Positions 16,809 to 26,430 of a DNA stretch of 36,338 nucleotides are shown here, piece after piece. A model generated the notes under the pieces. That model made no database searches. It was not told where the DNA came from and was given only the letters and a program-made list of their open reading frames with translations. The stretch lies in the NCBI RefSeq assembly GCF_001421415.1, contig NZ_LMKH01000037.1, positions 121,960 through 158,297 of the forward strand, written 5' to 3'. A program made the position numbers and the translations under genes. The number at the start of each line of letters is the position of its first letter. The first letter of the stretch is position 1. The stretch is from Sphingomonas sp. Leaf208 (lineage in GTDB: Bacteria > Pseudomonadota > Alphaproteobacteria > Sphingomonadales > Sphingomonadaceae).

Positions 16809-17540
16809 ATGATCGATGCGCCCCGGATTCAAACGGCGATCATCCTCGCCGCCGGGGAAGGCAGCCGCCTTCGCACCTCCGCCCCGTACAAGCCGCTCTG
16901 CGCGGTGGCGGGGCGGCCGTTGATCGCTCACGCGCTTGAAGGGCTGGCCGAGGCTGGTTTCGCGCGGGCGATCGTGACGGTGAGCTACGGGCGCGAGGCG
17001 ATCGAGGCGTATCTCGCGAGCCGGCGTTGGCCGTTGAAGGTCGAGACGGTTCTCGCGGATCACCGCGAACCCAACGGCGTTTCGGTACTGGCGGCGCGCG
17101 ATGCGCTCGGCGGTAGTGAAGCAATTCTCGCAATGTGCGACCACCTCGTCAGCCCCGAACTCTACGCGCGCATGGCGAGGGCCGGCGCGGGCGGTGGTCT
17201 GCGCCTCGGCATCGACCGACGGCTCGGTCATGACTGGGTCGACCCGGAGGACGTCACCTGCGTGGCGACCGAAGGCGACCGCATCGTCGCGATCGGCAAG
17301 GGGCTCGAACCGCACGACTGCTACGACACCGGCGTCTTCGCGATCGGCCCTGCGCTGTCGGACGCGCTGGCAACGCTCGCGAGCCCCTCGCTCACGGAGG
17401 GCGTTCGCCTGCTAGCCGCGCAAGGCTTGGCCCGGATCGTGGATTGCAGCGACATCGACTGGATCGACGTCGACGACGCCCCCGCGCTGGCAAAAGCCGA
17501 AGCGTGGATGGCGACTAAAGCCGACGCGGTCGCCGCTTAA
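16809..17540 (+). CDS. Nucleotidyltransferase resembling CTP:inositol-1-phosphate cytidylyltransferase
   Basis: The 243-residue protein has the sugar-nucleotidyltransferase fold: LAAGEGSRL at 13-21, KPLCAVAGRPLI with Lys28, and the metal-binding Asp111 in AMCDHLVS. Later parts, GDRIVAIGKGLEPHDCYDTGVFAIG and IDWIDVDDAPALAKAE, recall the cytidylyltransferase half of the bifunctional IPCT/DIPPS enzymes that make CDP-inositol in thermophiles. Generic annotation would call it MobA-like. The stop of inositol-3-phosphate synthase is one base away, which supports inositol phosphate as substrate. Activity with CTP is inferred. A family E repeat follows and separates it from the convergent kinase gene. 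Confidence 0.82.
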   Translation: MIDAPRIQTAIILAAGEGSRLRTSAPYKPLCAVAGRPLIAHALEGLAEAGFARAIVTVSYGREAIEAYLASRRWPLKVETVLADHREPNGVSVLAARDALGGSEAILAMCDHLVSPELYARMARAGAGGGLRLGIDRRLGHDWVDPEDVTCVATEGDRIVAIGKGLEPHDCYDTGVFAIGPALSDALATLASPSLTEGVRLLAAQGLARIVDCSDIDWIDVDDAPALAKAEAWMATKADAVAA

Positions 17541-17544
17541 CTGC

Positions 17545-17624
17545 CGTTCTCCTGCGAAAGCAGGAACCCAGGATACCAAACGAAACGCTCCTGACCCTGG
17601 ACTCCTGCGTTCGCAGGAGAACAG
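17545..17624. repeat. Paired-palindrome repeat (family E)
   Basis: The left arm GTTCTCCTGCGAAAGCAGGA ending in ACCCAGG is mirrored by CCTGGACTCCTGCGTTCGCA ending in GGAGAACAG. Each arm is itself a palindrome around CTCCTGCG. The unit is REPIN-like and fills the gap between the convergent inositol cluster and kinase gene, a place where it could act as a two-way terminator. Confidence 0.82.
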
Positions 17625-17627
17625 TGC

Positions 17628-18827
17628 CTAGCCTGCGACCTCGACCCGAGGATCGGGCACGTCCAGCGTCGCGCACGTCCCGACCGCAGCGTTCTCGATC
17701 GTCACAGTCCCGCGCAACTGTCGCGCGAGGCTGCCGATCATCCGCATCCCAAGGCTTTTCCGCGATGCTGTCTTCAAGTCGAAGTCCGCCGGCAACCCGC
17801 CGCCCTCGTCGGACACCGTCAAGATTATCCGCCCGTCAGCACTCCGCACGGTGACAAGGATCACGCCGCCGTCGTCGCCATAGGCATATTTGATCGCGTT
17901 GGTGACCAGTTCGGTGACCAGCAACCCCATCGGGATCGCCACGTCCGCGCTGATCAGGATCGCCTCGATATCGCAGTCGATCCGGTGGTTGAGCGACTGC
18001 TCCCCCAGCCCCGTAGCGATCCCGCAGACCAGATCGTTCAGCGCGACGATGCCGACCTGATCGCCACGCCAGAGCTGGTCGTGCGTCTGCGCAATCGCGG
18101 TGATCCGCGCCTGGGCATCGCCGAGCAGCCGGCGGATCCGCGGATCATCATCATCCTGCATCTGAAGATTGAGCATCGCCGACACCAGAGCGAGACTGTT
18201 CTTCACCCGGTGGCTGGCTTCGCGCGTGAGCAACTCCTGATGCTCCATCGCTTCGCTCAGCCGCTGCTCCGCCTGCTGTCGCTCGATCGCGACGCCGATA
18301 AGGTTCGCAAACCCCTGCATGAACGCGAAATCGGCGGGCTCGAACTTGCCTTCGTCGGGGCTGTCGACTTCAAGCACGCCGAACCGCTTACCCGACGTCT
18401 CGACCAGCACGTTGATTGCGCGGCGGATATTGTGCTGCGCCATGAACTCCGGCGTCCGGAAGCGCTGCTCGTTCTCAAGGTGGTTCGATATCACCGGCAG
18501 CCCGGTCTCCAGCGCGAACCCTGCCGGCGAACCGAGATCGGTCCGCATCTCGGTCGACCCGACCACCCCCGGCGCCCAGCCGATTCCTGCGCGGACCAAC
18601 AAGGTGTTCTGTTCGGGACGGTATTCGAGGAACTTGCAGTATTTCGACCGCATCCCCTCGCCGCACAACTCGGTCGCGCGCTGCAACATCGGCTGCAGAT
18701 CCCGCGCCCGCAGCGCCTCGATCCCGAAATCGGCCAGGATCGACTGCTGACGAAGACGATATTCCAGTTCGCCTGCGCCAGGGGGCCGATCGCCGCCGGG
18801 AGATTGTTCGATAACCGTCATACTCAC
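17628..18827 (-). CDS. GAF-domain sensor histidine kinase (HisKA_2 type)
   Basis: This 399-residue soluble kinase has a GAF sensor at about residues 28-185 (SKYCKFLEY, GSPAGFALETGLPVI, GVLEVDSPDEGKF), a HisKA_2 dimer helix with the likely phospho-acceptor His206 in EASHRVKNSL, and an ATPase domain with the N box ELVTNAIKYA (306-315) and SDEGGGLP (339-346). No membrane segment is present, so it reads a cytosolic signal. Kinases of this class in Sphingomonadales often act in the general stress response, but no response regulator or PhyR/NepR gene is beside it. The GTG at 18825-18827 overlaps the CYTH stop as GTGA; an ATG at 18819-18821 is an alternative start two codons in. Confidence 0.9.
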   Translation of the reverse strand: MSMTVIEQSPGGDRPPGAGELEYRLRQQSILADFGIEALRARDLQPMLQRATELCGEGMRSKYCKFLEYRPEQNTLLVRAGIGWAPGVVGSTEMRTDLGSPAGFALETGLPVISNHLENEQRFRTPEFMAQHNIRRAINVLVETSGKRFGVLEVDSPDEGKFEPADFAFMQGFANLIGVAIERQQAEQRLSEAMEHQELLTREASHRVKNSLALVSAMLNLQMQDDDDPRIRRLLGDAQARITAIAQTHDQLWRGDQVGIVALNDLVCGIATGLGEQSLNHRIDCDIEAILISADVAIPMGLLVTELVTNAIKYAYGDDGGVILVTVRSADGRIILTVSDEGGGLPADFDLKTASRKSLGMRMIGSLARQLRGTVTIENAAVGTCATLDVPDPRVEVAG

Positions 18828-19366
18828 TCGATGTTACTGGCAATAAGTCTCGTCACGCCTGCCGCATCCAGCAGGCTCAATCGCCCACCCTGAAATCGCG
18901 GATCATGCGTGACTTCCGCGATTGCCCATTCGGGGCTGACGATCGACGTCAAAGCGGCCGCGTCGTCCTGCTCGATCTCGGCGAGTTCGAGCCCGGCGAG
19001 CGCTCCTTCGAACAGGTCGATGCCGAAGTCAGCACCCACCGGATACCGGCGTTTCCTCAAAGATCGTGCCGGCAGTCTCGCCAGCAGGTCATACTCGTCC
19101 CGATCAAGATACGTCGTGACCGTCGGCCTGCTCAGCACATCGGCAACGTCGTATTTCTTGCCGACCTTCAGGACCACGCGCCCCGAGCCGCTATCGGTCA
19201 TGGCGCGCAGCCTCAGCCGCGTACCCTCGATGTACCGGTCCTCGATCAGGATATACGGCGCATCGGCCAGATCGGGCCGACGCGCAGGGTCGACGAGAAA
19301 CCGGCGCTCGCGCTCGACGTGCGCGTATTTGTGAGCGACCAGTTCCTCATCGAGCCCCCGCAACAT
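18824..19366 (-). CDS. CYTH-domain (triphosphate tunnel) protein
   Basis: This 180-residue protein resembles the CYTH family, whose members hydrolyse or cyclise triphosphates inside a beta tunnel. The N-terminal ERERRFLV is the ExExK-type metal signature with Arg in the last place. Alternating acidic and basic strands follow, as expected for a tunnel (YIEGTRLRLRAM, VVLKVGKKYD, FGIDLFEGALAGLELAEIE). The C-terminal EVTHDPRFQGGRLS is also typical. Substrate is unknown; polyphosphate or thiamine triphosphate are known for relatives. The start lies four bases after the ettA stop, and its own stop overlaps the kinase start, so all three form one minus-strand operon. Confidence 0.82.
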   Translation of the reverse strand: MLRGLDEELVAHKYAHVERERRFLVDPARRPDLADAPYILIEDRYIEGTRLRLRAMTDSGSGRVVLKVGKKYDVADVLSRPTVTTYLDRDEYDLLARLPARSLRKRRYPVGADFGIDLFEGALAGLELAEIEQDDAAALTSIVSPEWAIAEVTHDPRFQGGRLSLLDAAGVTRLIASNIE

Positions 19367-19370
19367 CGGG

Positions 19371-21050
<1,680 letters not shown>

Positions 21051-21173
21051 GGGGGTCTCCGTTCGGGTGTTCGTGAGGGAGGGATTGATCTGCGCATGTA
21101 AGGGCAGCCGCGAAGGTTGGCAACGCGCGAGCTGGGACCTAACGAAGGAGGCCGACACCAAGGGGAATTGCTG

Positions 21174-22577
21174 ATGACGCGTATCGCACCATTTCTGGCG
21201 GCCTGTGCTGCAATCACCGCCGTTCCTCTTGCCGCGCAGCGCACCGCTGCACCCGCGACCGGGGTTGACGCGAAGGTTGCGGCACTGCGCGACAAGGCGC
21301 TGACCGACGATACCGCCTACAAGATCGTCGAGGGGATCACGACCGAGGTCGGCCCGCGGATGACCGGCACCGAGGCGGCACCACGGGCGCGCGCCTGGTC
21401 GGTGGCCAAGCTGAAGGCGCTCGGGTTCAAGAATGTGCGGATCGAGCCATACCAGCTGCCGGTCTGGTCGCGTGGCACGGAGAGTGGTGAGCTGGTCGCG
21501 CCCTATGCGCAGAAGCTGCATCTGGTCGGCCTCGGCAATTCGGGCGCAACGCCGCCGGGCGGGCTGACCCTGCCGATCGTGTATTTCCCGACGTACAACG
21601 ACCTGGCGCTCGCCGCCGACGGCAGCCTGAAGGGCAAGATCGCCTTCGTGTCGAACACGATGCAGCCGACCCAGGACGGGTCGAGCTATGGATCGCAGGG
21701 CACCGCGCGCTTCGTCGGACCGAACGTCGCCGCCAAGAAGGGCGCGGCGGCGATCGTGATCCGGTCGATCGGCACCGATCACGGCCGCGGGCCGCATGCG
21801 GGCAACACCAATTTCGACACGGGCGTGACGCCGATCCCCGCCGCCGCGCTGTCGGTCGCGGACGCCGAGCATGTCGAGCGGCTGGTGAAGCTCGGCAAGC
21901 CCGTGACGCTGAAGCTGGTCCTGGAAGACAAGCAGGTCGGGATGCGCGAATCAGGCAACGTCGTCGCCGAAGTCCCCGGCACGGATCCCAAGGCGGGCAT
22001 CGTGCTGGTCGGCGGCCATCTCGACAGCTGGGATCTGGGCACCGGCGCGATCGATGACGGCGCGGGCATCGCGATCACCGCGGCGGCCGCTAAGATCGTC
22101 ATGGACGGCAGCCAGCGCCCACGCCGTACGATCCGCGTCGTCTGGTTTGGCGACGAGGAGAGCGGCGGCTTCGGCGGAGCCGCCTACGCCAAGGCGCACG
22201 CCGGCGAACGCCACGCGACCGCCGCCGAATCGGATTTCGGTGCCGATCGCGTCTGGCGGTTCGAGAGCAGCCTGCCCGACGCCGCCAAGCCGATCGAGGA
22301 TCGCCTGGCGGTCGCGCTCGCGCCGCTCGGGATCGTCCGCGGTGCCGACGCCCCGCACGGCGGCACCGATGTCGGCCCGGTGATCGCCACGGGTGTCGCC
22401 GGAATCGACCTCAACCAGTCGGGCCTGCGCTACTTCGACTACCACCATACGCCCGAGGACACGCTGGATCTGATCGACCCCGAACAGCTCCGCCAGAACG
22501 TCGCGGCCTGGACCACGGTGATCGCGACAGTGGCCAATGCACCCGAGGAAATCGGGTCAATTGTGCCCCAGAAGTGA
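21174..22577 (+). CDS. Exported M28-family metallopeptidase
   Basis: This 467-residue protein has a signal peptide (ending near ITAVPLAAQ), so it works in the periplasm or outside. A protease-associated insert lies at about 130-250. The two-zinc site of M28 aminopeptidases is complete: His282 and Asp294 in GGHLDSWDLGTGAIDDGAG, Glu328/Glu329 in FGDEESGG, Asp354 in ESDFGADR, and His424/425 in DYHHTPEDTLD. It should remove amino acids from peptide ends. The ATG at 21174 was preferred over one at 21117 because it places the signal at the N-terminus and follows AAGGGGAA. It diverges from ettA across 123 bases. Confidence 0.92.
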   Translation: MTRIAPFLAACAAITAVPLAAQRTAAPATGVDAKVAALRDKALTDDTAYKIVEGITTEVGPRMTGTEAAPRARAWSVAKLKALGFKNVRIEPYQLPVWSRGTESGELVAPYAQKLHLVGLGNSGATPPGGLTLPIVYFPTYNDLALAADGSLKGKIAFVSNTMQPTQDGSSYGSQGTARFVGPNVAAKKGAAAIVIRSIGTDHGRGPHAGNTNFDTGVTPIPAAALSVADAEHVERLVKLGKPVTLKLVLEDKQVGMRESGNVVAEVPGTDPKAGIVLVGGHLDSWDLGTGAIDDGAGIAITAAAAKIVMDGSQRPRRTIRVVWFGDEESGGFGGAAYAKAHAGERHATAAESDFGADRVWRFESSLPDAAKPIEDRLAVALAPLGIVRGADAPHGGTDVGPVIATGVAGIDLNQSGLRYFDYHHTPEDTLDLIDPEQLRQNVAAWTTVIATVANAPEEIGSIVPQK

Positions 22578-22607
22578 CGAATTGCATGAACCAATCTGTC
22601 ATCGTTC

Positions 22608-22637
22608 TGCCGCAAACCTTGCGGACAGATGAATTTA
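22608..22637 (+). terminator. Hairpin after the M28 peptidase gene
   Basis: CCGCAA and TTGCGG (22611-22625) pair around a three-base loop, with further outer pairing possible between an upstream CTGTC and the following GACAG. A run such as GATGAATTT follows, but there is no proper T tract, so the termination call is weak. Confidence 0.35.
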
Positions 22638-22731
22638 GCGGATTGACCGCCCGCCGGGGGCCGCTATTTGACGTGACTTCGCGACGGCAATCGGGTCGGC
22701 CGCGAGTGAAACTATGCTTGGGAGCATTCGA

Positions 22732-22998
22732 ATGAAGAAGATCGTTCTGATCGCTGCTGCCGCCGGCCTGATGTCCGTCGCAGCCTGCAGCAAGTCGCCA
22801 GAAGCCGCCGCAGTTGAGAACAACGCGGACATGCTGGCTGACAACATGGAAATGCAGGCTGACAACATGGACGCCATGGCGGACAACACCTCGAACGCAG
22901 TCGCTACCGACGTGCTCGAGAACGCTGCTGACAACATGAACGCAGCTGCCGACAACGTCCGTGACGCTGCCGACGAGAAGACCGACAACATGAACTAA
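22732..22998 (+). CDS. Small heptad-repeat lipoprotein
   Basis: The 88-residue protein begins MKKIVLIAAAAGLMSVAACS, a lipoprotein signal with lipobox VAAC. The mature part is nearly pure seven-residue repeats built on ADNM: LADNMEM, QADNMDA, MADNTSN, later ADNMNAA, ADNVRDA, ADEKTDN. That spacing predicts a long helix that could assemble as a coiled coil, as in Braun-type lipoproteins, though the C-terminal Lys that links Lpp to peptidoglycan is absent. GGGAG at 22720-22724 favours ATG 22732 over an upstream in-frame ATG at 22714. It is a design relative of the protein at 3272-3643. A strong terminator follows. Confidence 0.82.
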   Translation: MKKIVLIAAAAGLMSVAACSKSPEAAAVENNADMLADNMEMQADNMDAMADNTSNAVATDVLENAADNMNAAADNVRDAADEKTDNMN

Positions 22999-23040
22999 GA
23001 CCCTGTCGGGCGTTCGCGCTCGATAGAGTATTAGTGTCGG

Positions 23041-23072
23041 AAAGGGCGTTCCTTCGGGAGCGCCCTTTTTCT
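23041..23072 (+). terminator. Rho-independent terminator with UUCG tetraloop
   Basis: AGGGCGTTCC pairs with GGAGCGCCCT (one G-T pair) around a TTCG loop closed by C-G, and the stem runs into TTTTTC. This is the clearest intrinsic terminator in the window and ends the small lipoprotein transcript. Confidence 0.93.
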
Positions 23073-23133
23073 TTGCCTTTTGCTTGTGCGCCCTTTTGCG
23101 GGATGGACGCTTGCGCTAACGCGGTTACGGGTT

Positions 23134-23209
23134 GGGCCTGTAGCTCAACGGTTAGAGCTGGCCGCTCATAACGGCTAGGTTGCGGGTTCGATTCCTGCCG
23201 GGCCCACCA
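23134..23209 (+). tRNA. tRNA with CAU anticodon, probably tRNA-Ile2 (lysidine type)
   Basis: A complete 76-base cloverleaf including encoded CCA. The acceptor stem is GGGCCTG / CGGGCCC, the D arm GTAGCTCAACGGTTAGAGC, the anticodon loop CTCATAA and the T arm GCGGGTTCGATTCCTGC. The anticodon CAU would be read as Met, but the acceptor stem has C4-G69 and C5-G68, which are known positive determinants for the lysidine synthetase TilS, and the body resembles tRNA-Ile2. It is not the initiator, which lacks this stem. A generic caller would label it tRNA-Met. Confidence 0.9.
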
Positions 23210-23327
23210 ACCCCTTGCCCTGTCATCGAGCCAAGCGCTTGAAAACCGATGTCGGGTTCGAGACCTTCACGACGTGCAGTGCATTCCGACGTTGCTGAAA
23301 CCGCAGAGCGCCGGTTAGTCCGGTACA

Positions 23328-24371
23328 TCAGATTTCCGTCATCACGCCCTGATAGACAGGCTCTTCCATCGCGCGGCCCGCACCGATCGCGACGCAGGTC
23401 AGCGCGTTCTCGGCGACCGTGACGGGCAGCCCCGTCGCGTCCGACAACACTTCGTCGATCCGCGCGAGCAGCGATCCGCCGCCCGTCATGACGATGCCCT
23501 GATCGCAGATGTCGGCAGCCAGTTCGGGTTCGGTCTTCTCCAGCGCAGTCAGCACGGTTTCGACGATCTGGCCGATCAGATCCGCCAACGACGCCGCGAT
23601 ATCCGCCTGCGTCACCTCGATCTCGCGTGGCACCCCTGCACGCAGGTCGCGTCCCTTGACGCGCATGACCTCGCCGATCCCATCCTCCGGCATCCGCGCC
23701 ATGCCGACCGCCAGCTTGACGCGCTCTGCGGTGGCTTCGCCGATCATCAGATTGTGCTTGCGACGAATCATCGAACTGATCGCCTCGTCCATCTTGTCGC
23801 CGCCGACCCGTGCCGACGTGCTGTAGGCAAGCCCTCGCAGCGACAGCACCGCCACTTCGGTCGTGCCACCGCCGATATCGACGACCATCGCCCCGACCGG
23901 CTCGGTCACCGGCAGTCCGGCACCGATCGCCGCCGCCATCGGCTCTTCGATCAGATACACCTTGCGCGCCCCGGCGTTGGACGCCGCCTGGCGTATCGCG
24001 CGACGCTCGACCAGGGTCGCGCCGGACGGGATGCAGATCGCGATCTCGGGATGGCGTGGCAGTCGGCTGGGCCCGCCATGCGCCTTTTCGATGAAGAACT
24101 TGATCATCTGCTCGGCGACGTCGAGATCGGCGATCACGCCGTCGCGCATCGGCCGGATGGTCTCGATCCCGTCGGGCGTCTTGCCCATCATCAGTTTCGC
24201 TTCGGCACCCACCGCGCGCACCTGCTGGACGCCATTGCGCGTTTCGATCGCCACCACGGACGGTTCGTTCAGGACGATGCCCTGACCGCGCAAATAGACG
24301 ACGGTGTTCACCGTTCCGAGATCGATCGCCATGTCGTTCGACGGGCGGCTGAACAGGCGAGGAAGACGCAT
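23328..24371 (-). CDS. MreB-family actin-like protein (likely second paralogue)
   Basis: This 347-residue protein is a full MreB: the first phosphate loop MAIDLGTVNTVVY, NEPSVVAIE, GKTPDGIETIRPMRDGVIAD, EEPMAAAIGAG, VVDIGGGTTEVAVLSL, GEATAERVK and the C-terminal VMTGGGSLLARID. MreB forms membrane-bound filaments that guide cell-wall synthesis in rods. The usual partners mreC, mreD, pbp2 and rodA are not beside it; the gene lies alone between a tRNA gene and an exported peptidase gene. The N-terminal leader MRLPRLFSRPSND could be the amphipathic membrane-binding segment. Whether it replaces or supplements the main MreB cannot be told here. No ribosome site is evident. Confidence 0.9.
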   Translation of the reverse strand: MRLPRLFSRPSNDMAIDLGTVNTVVYLRGQGIVLNEPSVVAIETRNGVQQVRAVGAEAKLMMGKTPDGIETIRPMRDGVIADLDVAEQMIKFFIEKAHGGPSRLPRHPEIAICIPSGATLVERRAIRQAASNAGARKVYLIEEPMAAAIGAGLPVTEPVGAMVVDIGGGTTEVAVLSLRGLAYSTSARVGGDKMDEAISSMIRRKHNLMIGEATAERVKLAVGMARMPEDGIGEVMRVKGRDLRAGVPREIEVTQADIAASLADLIGQIVETVLTALEKTEPELAADICDQGIVMTGGGSLLARIDEVLSDATGLPVTVAENALTCVAIGAGRAMEEPVYQGVMTEI

Positions 24372-24634
24372 GGGCTATGACAATCTGAAAGCGTGCGCCC
24401 GTTACCGTGGCCACTGTATGAAACCATATGCTGTCGGCGTCGTGCGATCCGCGTCAATCGCTCTGCGCCCGGACGGGCGAACCCAACGACGATCACGACG
24501 GCAATCTCAATACGGCATCACGGAATGGGTCGTGGTAAGATCCGACGCCGTACTGCGCCGGCAAGACATGCCCTCGCCCCCCTGCCGATGAACGGATCGA
24601 CCACGGGATATGCGTTACGCGCACCCGCCTGCCG
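24372..24634. other. Intergenic stretch without a supported gene
   Basis: The 263 bases between mreB and the DUF885 gene must hold the mreB promoter. I see no convincing -35/-10 pair, RNA gene, repeat or small gene with a ribosome site. Open frames in it lack starts or codon bias. Confidence 0.5.
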
Positions 24635-26413
24635 TCAGCCGATCGGCAGGTCGAACAGCAGTTCGCGGACGTAGCGCACCGGGGGCGAACCATGCGCGAG
24701 CAACGCGTCGTTGTAACGCTTGAGATCGAACGCCGCGCCCTGCCGCTTCTTGGCCTCTTCGCGCAGTGCCATGTGCTCCGAATAACCGGTGAAATAGCTC
24801 AGCAGCTGCGTCGAGCCGAGCGACGCACGGACCCATTTGCCCGCCGCCTCGCGCTCCTGCTGGAACGCGGTGTGCGTCATCAGTTGCATCGCCTGCTCGC
24901 GCGTCATGCCTTCGGTGTGGATGCCGATGTCGAGCAGCGAGTTCGAGATCGAGCGCAACCGCATCTTGAGCACGGTCAGCTTGAACAGCGGATCGCCGTT
25001 CAGATAGCCCTGGTCCGCCATCATGCCCTCGGCATAGACCGCCCAGCCCTCAATGAACGGCCCCGAGCCGAGCACCGCGCGCAGCGTCGACTGTGTCGCA
25101 TTGGCGTGCGCGAGCTGCAGATAATGCCCCGGCATCGCCTCGTGCACCGCGAGGTCGTGGATCATGTAGTCGTTATATTCGCTGAGGAACGAGGTCGCCT
25201 GCGCCTCGGTCCAGTCGTCGGGGATCGGCGAGACGGCGAAGAACGTGCCGAGGTTCTTTTCCAGCGGGCCGGGGGAATCGCAGTACGCAACTGCGACGCC
25301 CTGCTGGAACTTGGGCATCGTGATGATCTTCACCGGGCTGTCGGGCATTCCGACCAGCCCCTTGTCGCGGACGAAGGCGGTCGCCTGCGCCAGCGCCTTG
25401 GTCGAGGCGTCGATCATGCCGTCGCGTGCTGGGCGCTTGGCGTAGGTGAGTTCGAGCGCGAGTTGGATCGCGGCCTGTTGCTGCGCCTCGGACGGCTTGT
25501 CGGGAAGCAGCAGCGCGCCCTTCTTGGCCCCGAATATCTGGCGCGCGATCGCGTACATCTGCGCGCGCGTGTCGACGATCGCGGCCTGCGCGCGGCGCTT
25601 GATCTCGGCCCGGGTGAGGTCGGATTGCAGTGCGAAGCCGAGCTTCTTGTCGTAGAGCGCCGCGCCCAGGCGGAAGTCGCCCTTCGCACCGGGCACGAGC
25701 GTCTTGTCGAGCCAGACCTGATGCTCGGCGACCGCCGCCTTCAGTTTGACGAGCGCGGCGTCGAACCGCTTGGCGTCCGCTGCCGACAACTCGCTCTTGT
25801 GCGGGGCGAGCATGGTCTCGGCGATGTCGACGATGCCGCTGTTCTGTTTCGCCACGGTCGTCGCGTAGATCGACGGCACGCGCGCGACCACGATGTTGGC
25901 GCGTGCCTGGGCCAGCAATGCGGGGAGCGCCTCCATCCGCGCGGTCGCCGCGTTCAGCCGTTGCGGCCACGGCGCGAAATCGCGCGCGGCGAGCGAATAG
26001 AGCGAGCTGCCGGCGATGTCGTTATAGACCTGCGGATCCCACGCCCACCCGCCGAGCGTCTCGGTATCCCAAATGTCGTAGCGCAGCGCATTGTCGAGCA
26101 GCGCCGCGTCGACCTGCTCCTCGCGCGACAGGGCTTTGCGGTCGATCCGCTGGAGGTCGGCGAGCATGGCCTTCGAGAACGCCTCTCGTTTGGCGCGCCC
26201 GGCGGCGGACATGTCGGTGATCTGCGCGTCGAACCGGTGATCGCCGAGCGATGTCGCCGACGACGGATTGAGGCGGGCGAGGCCATCGACATAGCGCTTC
26301 GACAGCAACGCGAACGCGCTCGTCTCGGCTTGCGCGGCCAGCACGGGCGCAGGGATCGACGAAACGGGCAGCGCGAGCAGCGCGGCGCTGAGCAACAGAC
26401 GGAAATTACGCAT
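24635..26413 (-). CDS. Exported DUF885-family metallopeptidase-like protein
   Basis: The 592-residue protein has a signal peptide (LLLSAALLALPVSSIPAPVLA). Typical DUF885 features follow: NPSSATSLGDHRFD near the start, the HEAMPGH zinc motif at 424-430, and EGWAVYAEGM at 455-464 supplying the third ligand, a gluzincin-like arrangement. Members are thought to be periplasmic carboxypeptidases or dipeptidases; the substrate is unknown. The downstream end is close to the mreB upstream region. The prolyl oligopeptidase-family gene ends 17 bases before this start on the same strand, so two exported peptidases are made together. Confidence 0.92.
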   Translation of the reverse strand: MRNFRLLLSAALLALPVSSIPAPVLAAQAETSAFALLSKRYVDGLARLNPSSATSLGDHRFDAQITDMSAAGRAKREAFSKAMLADLQRIDRKALSREEQVDAALLDNALRYDIWDTETLGGWAWDPQVYNDIAGSSLYSLAARDFAPWPQRLNAATARMEALPALLAQARANIVVARVPSIYATTVAKQNSGIVDIAETMLAPHKSELSAADAKRFDAALVKLKAAVAEHQVWLDKTLVPGAKGDFRLGAALYDKKLGFALQSDLTRAEIKRRAQAAIVDTRAQMYAIARQIFGAKKGALLLPDKPSEAQQQAAIQLALELTYAKRPARDGMIDASTKALAQATAFVRDKGLVGMPDSPVKIITMPKFQQGVAVAYCDSPGPLEKNLGTFFAVSPIPDDWTEAQATSFLSEYNDYMIHDLAVHEAMPGHYLQLAHANATQSTLRAVLGSGPFIEGWAVYAEGMMADQGYLNGDPLFKLTVLKMRLRSISNSLLDIGIHTEGMTREQAMQLMTHTAFQQEREAAGKWVRASLGSTQLLSYFTGYSEHMALREEAKKRQGAAFDLKRYNDALLAHGSPPVRYVRELLFDLPIG

Positions 26414-26430
26414 CTTGGAATTCCTGACGA

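Noticed and set aside
21051..21872. N-terminal extension of EttA
   Set aside because: It overlaps the M28 peptidase gene, and a GTG with GGAGA gives the normal EttA N-terminus.
23134..23209. Elongator or initiator tRNA-Met
   Set aside because: The CAU anticodon allows it, but the acceptor stem C4-G69 and C5-G68 and the body fit tRNA-Ile2 better.
23152..24414. A 420-codon minus-strand frame over mreB and the tRNA
   Set aside because: It passes through the tRNA gene and is out of frame with MreB.
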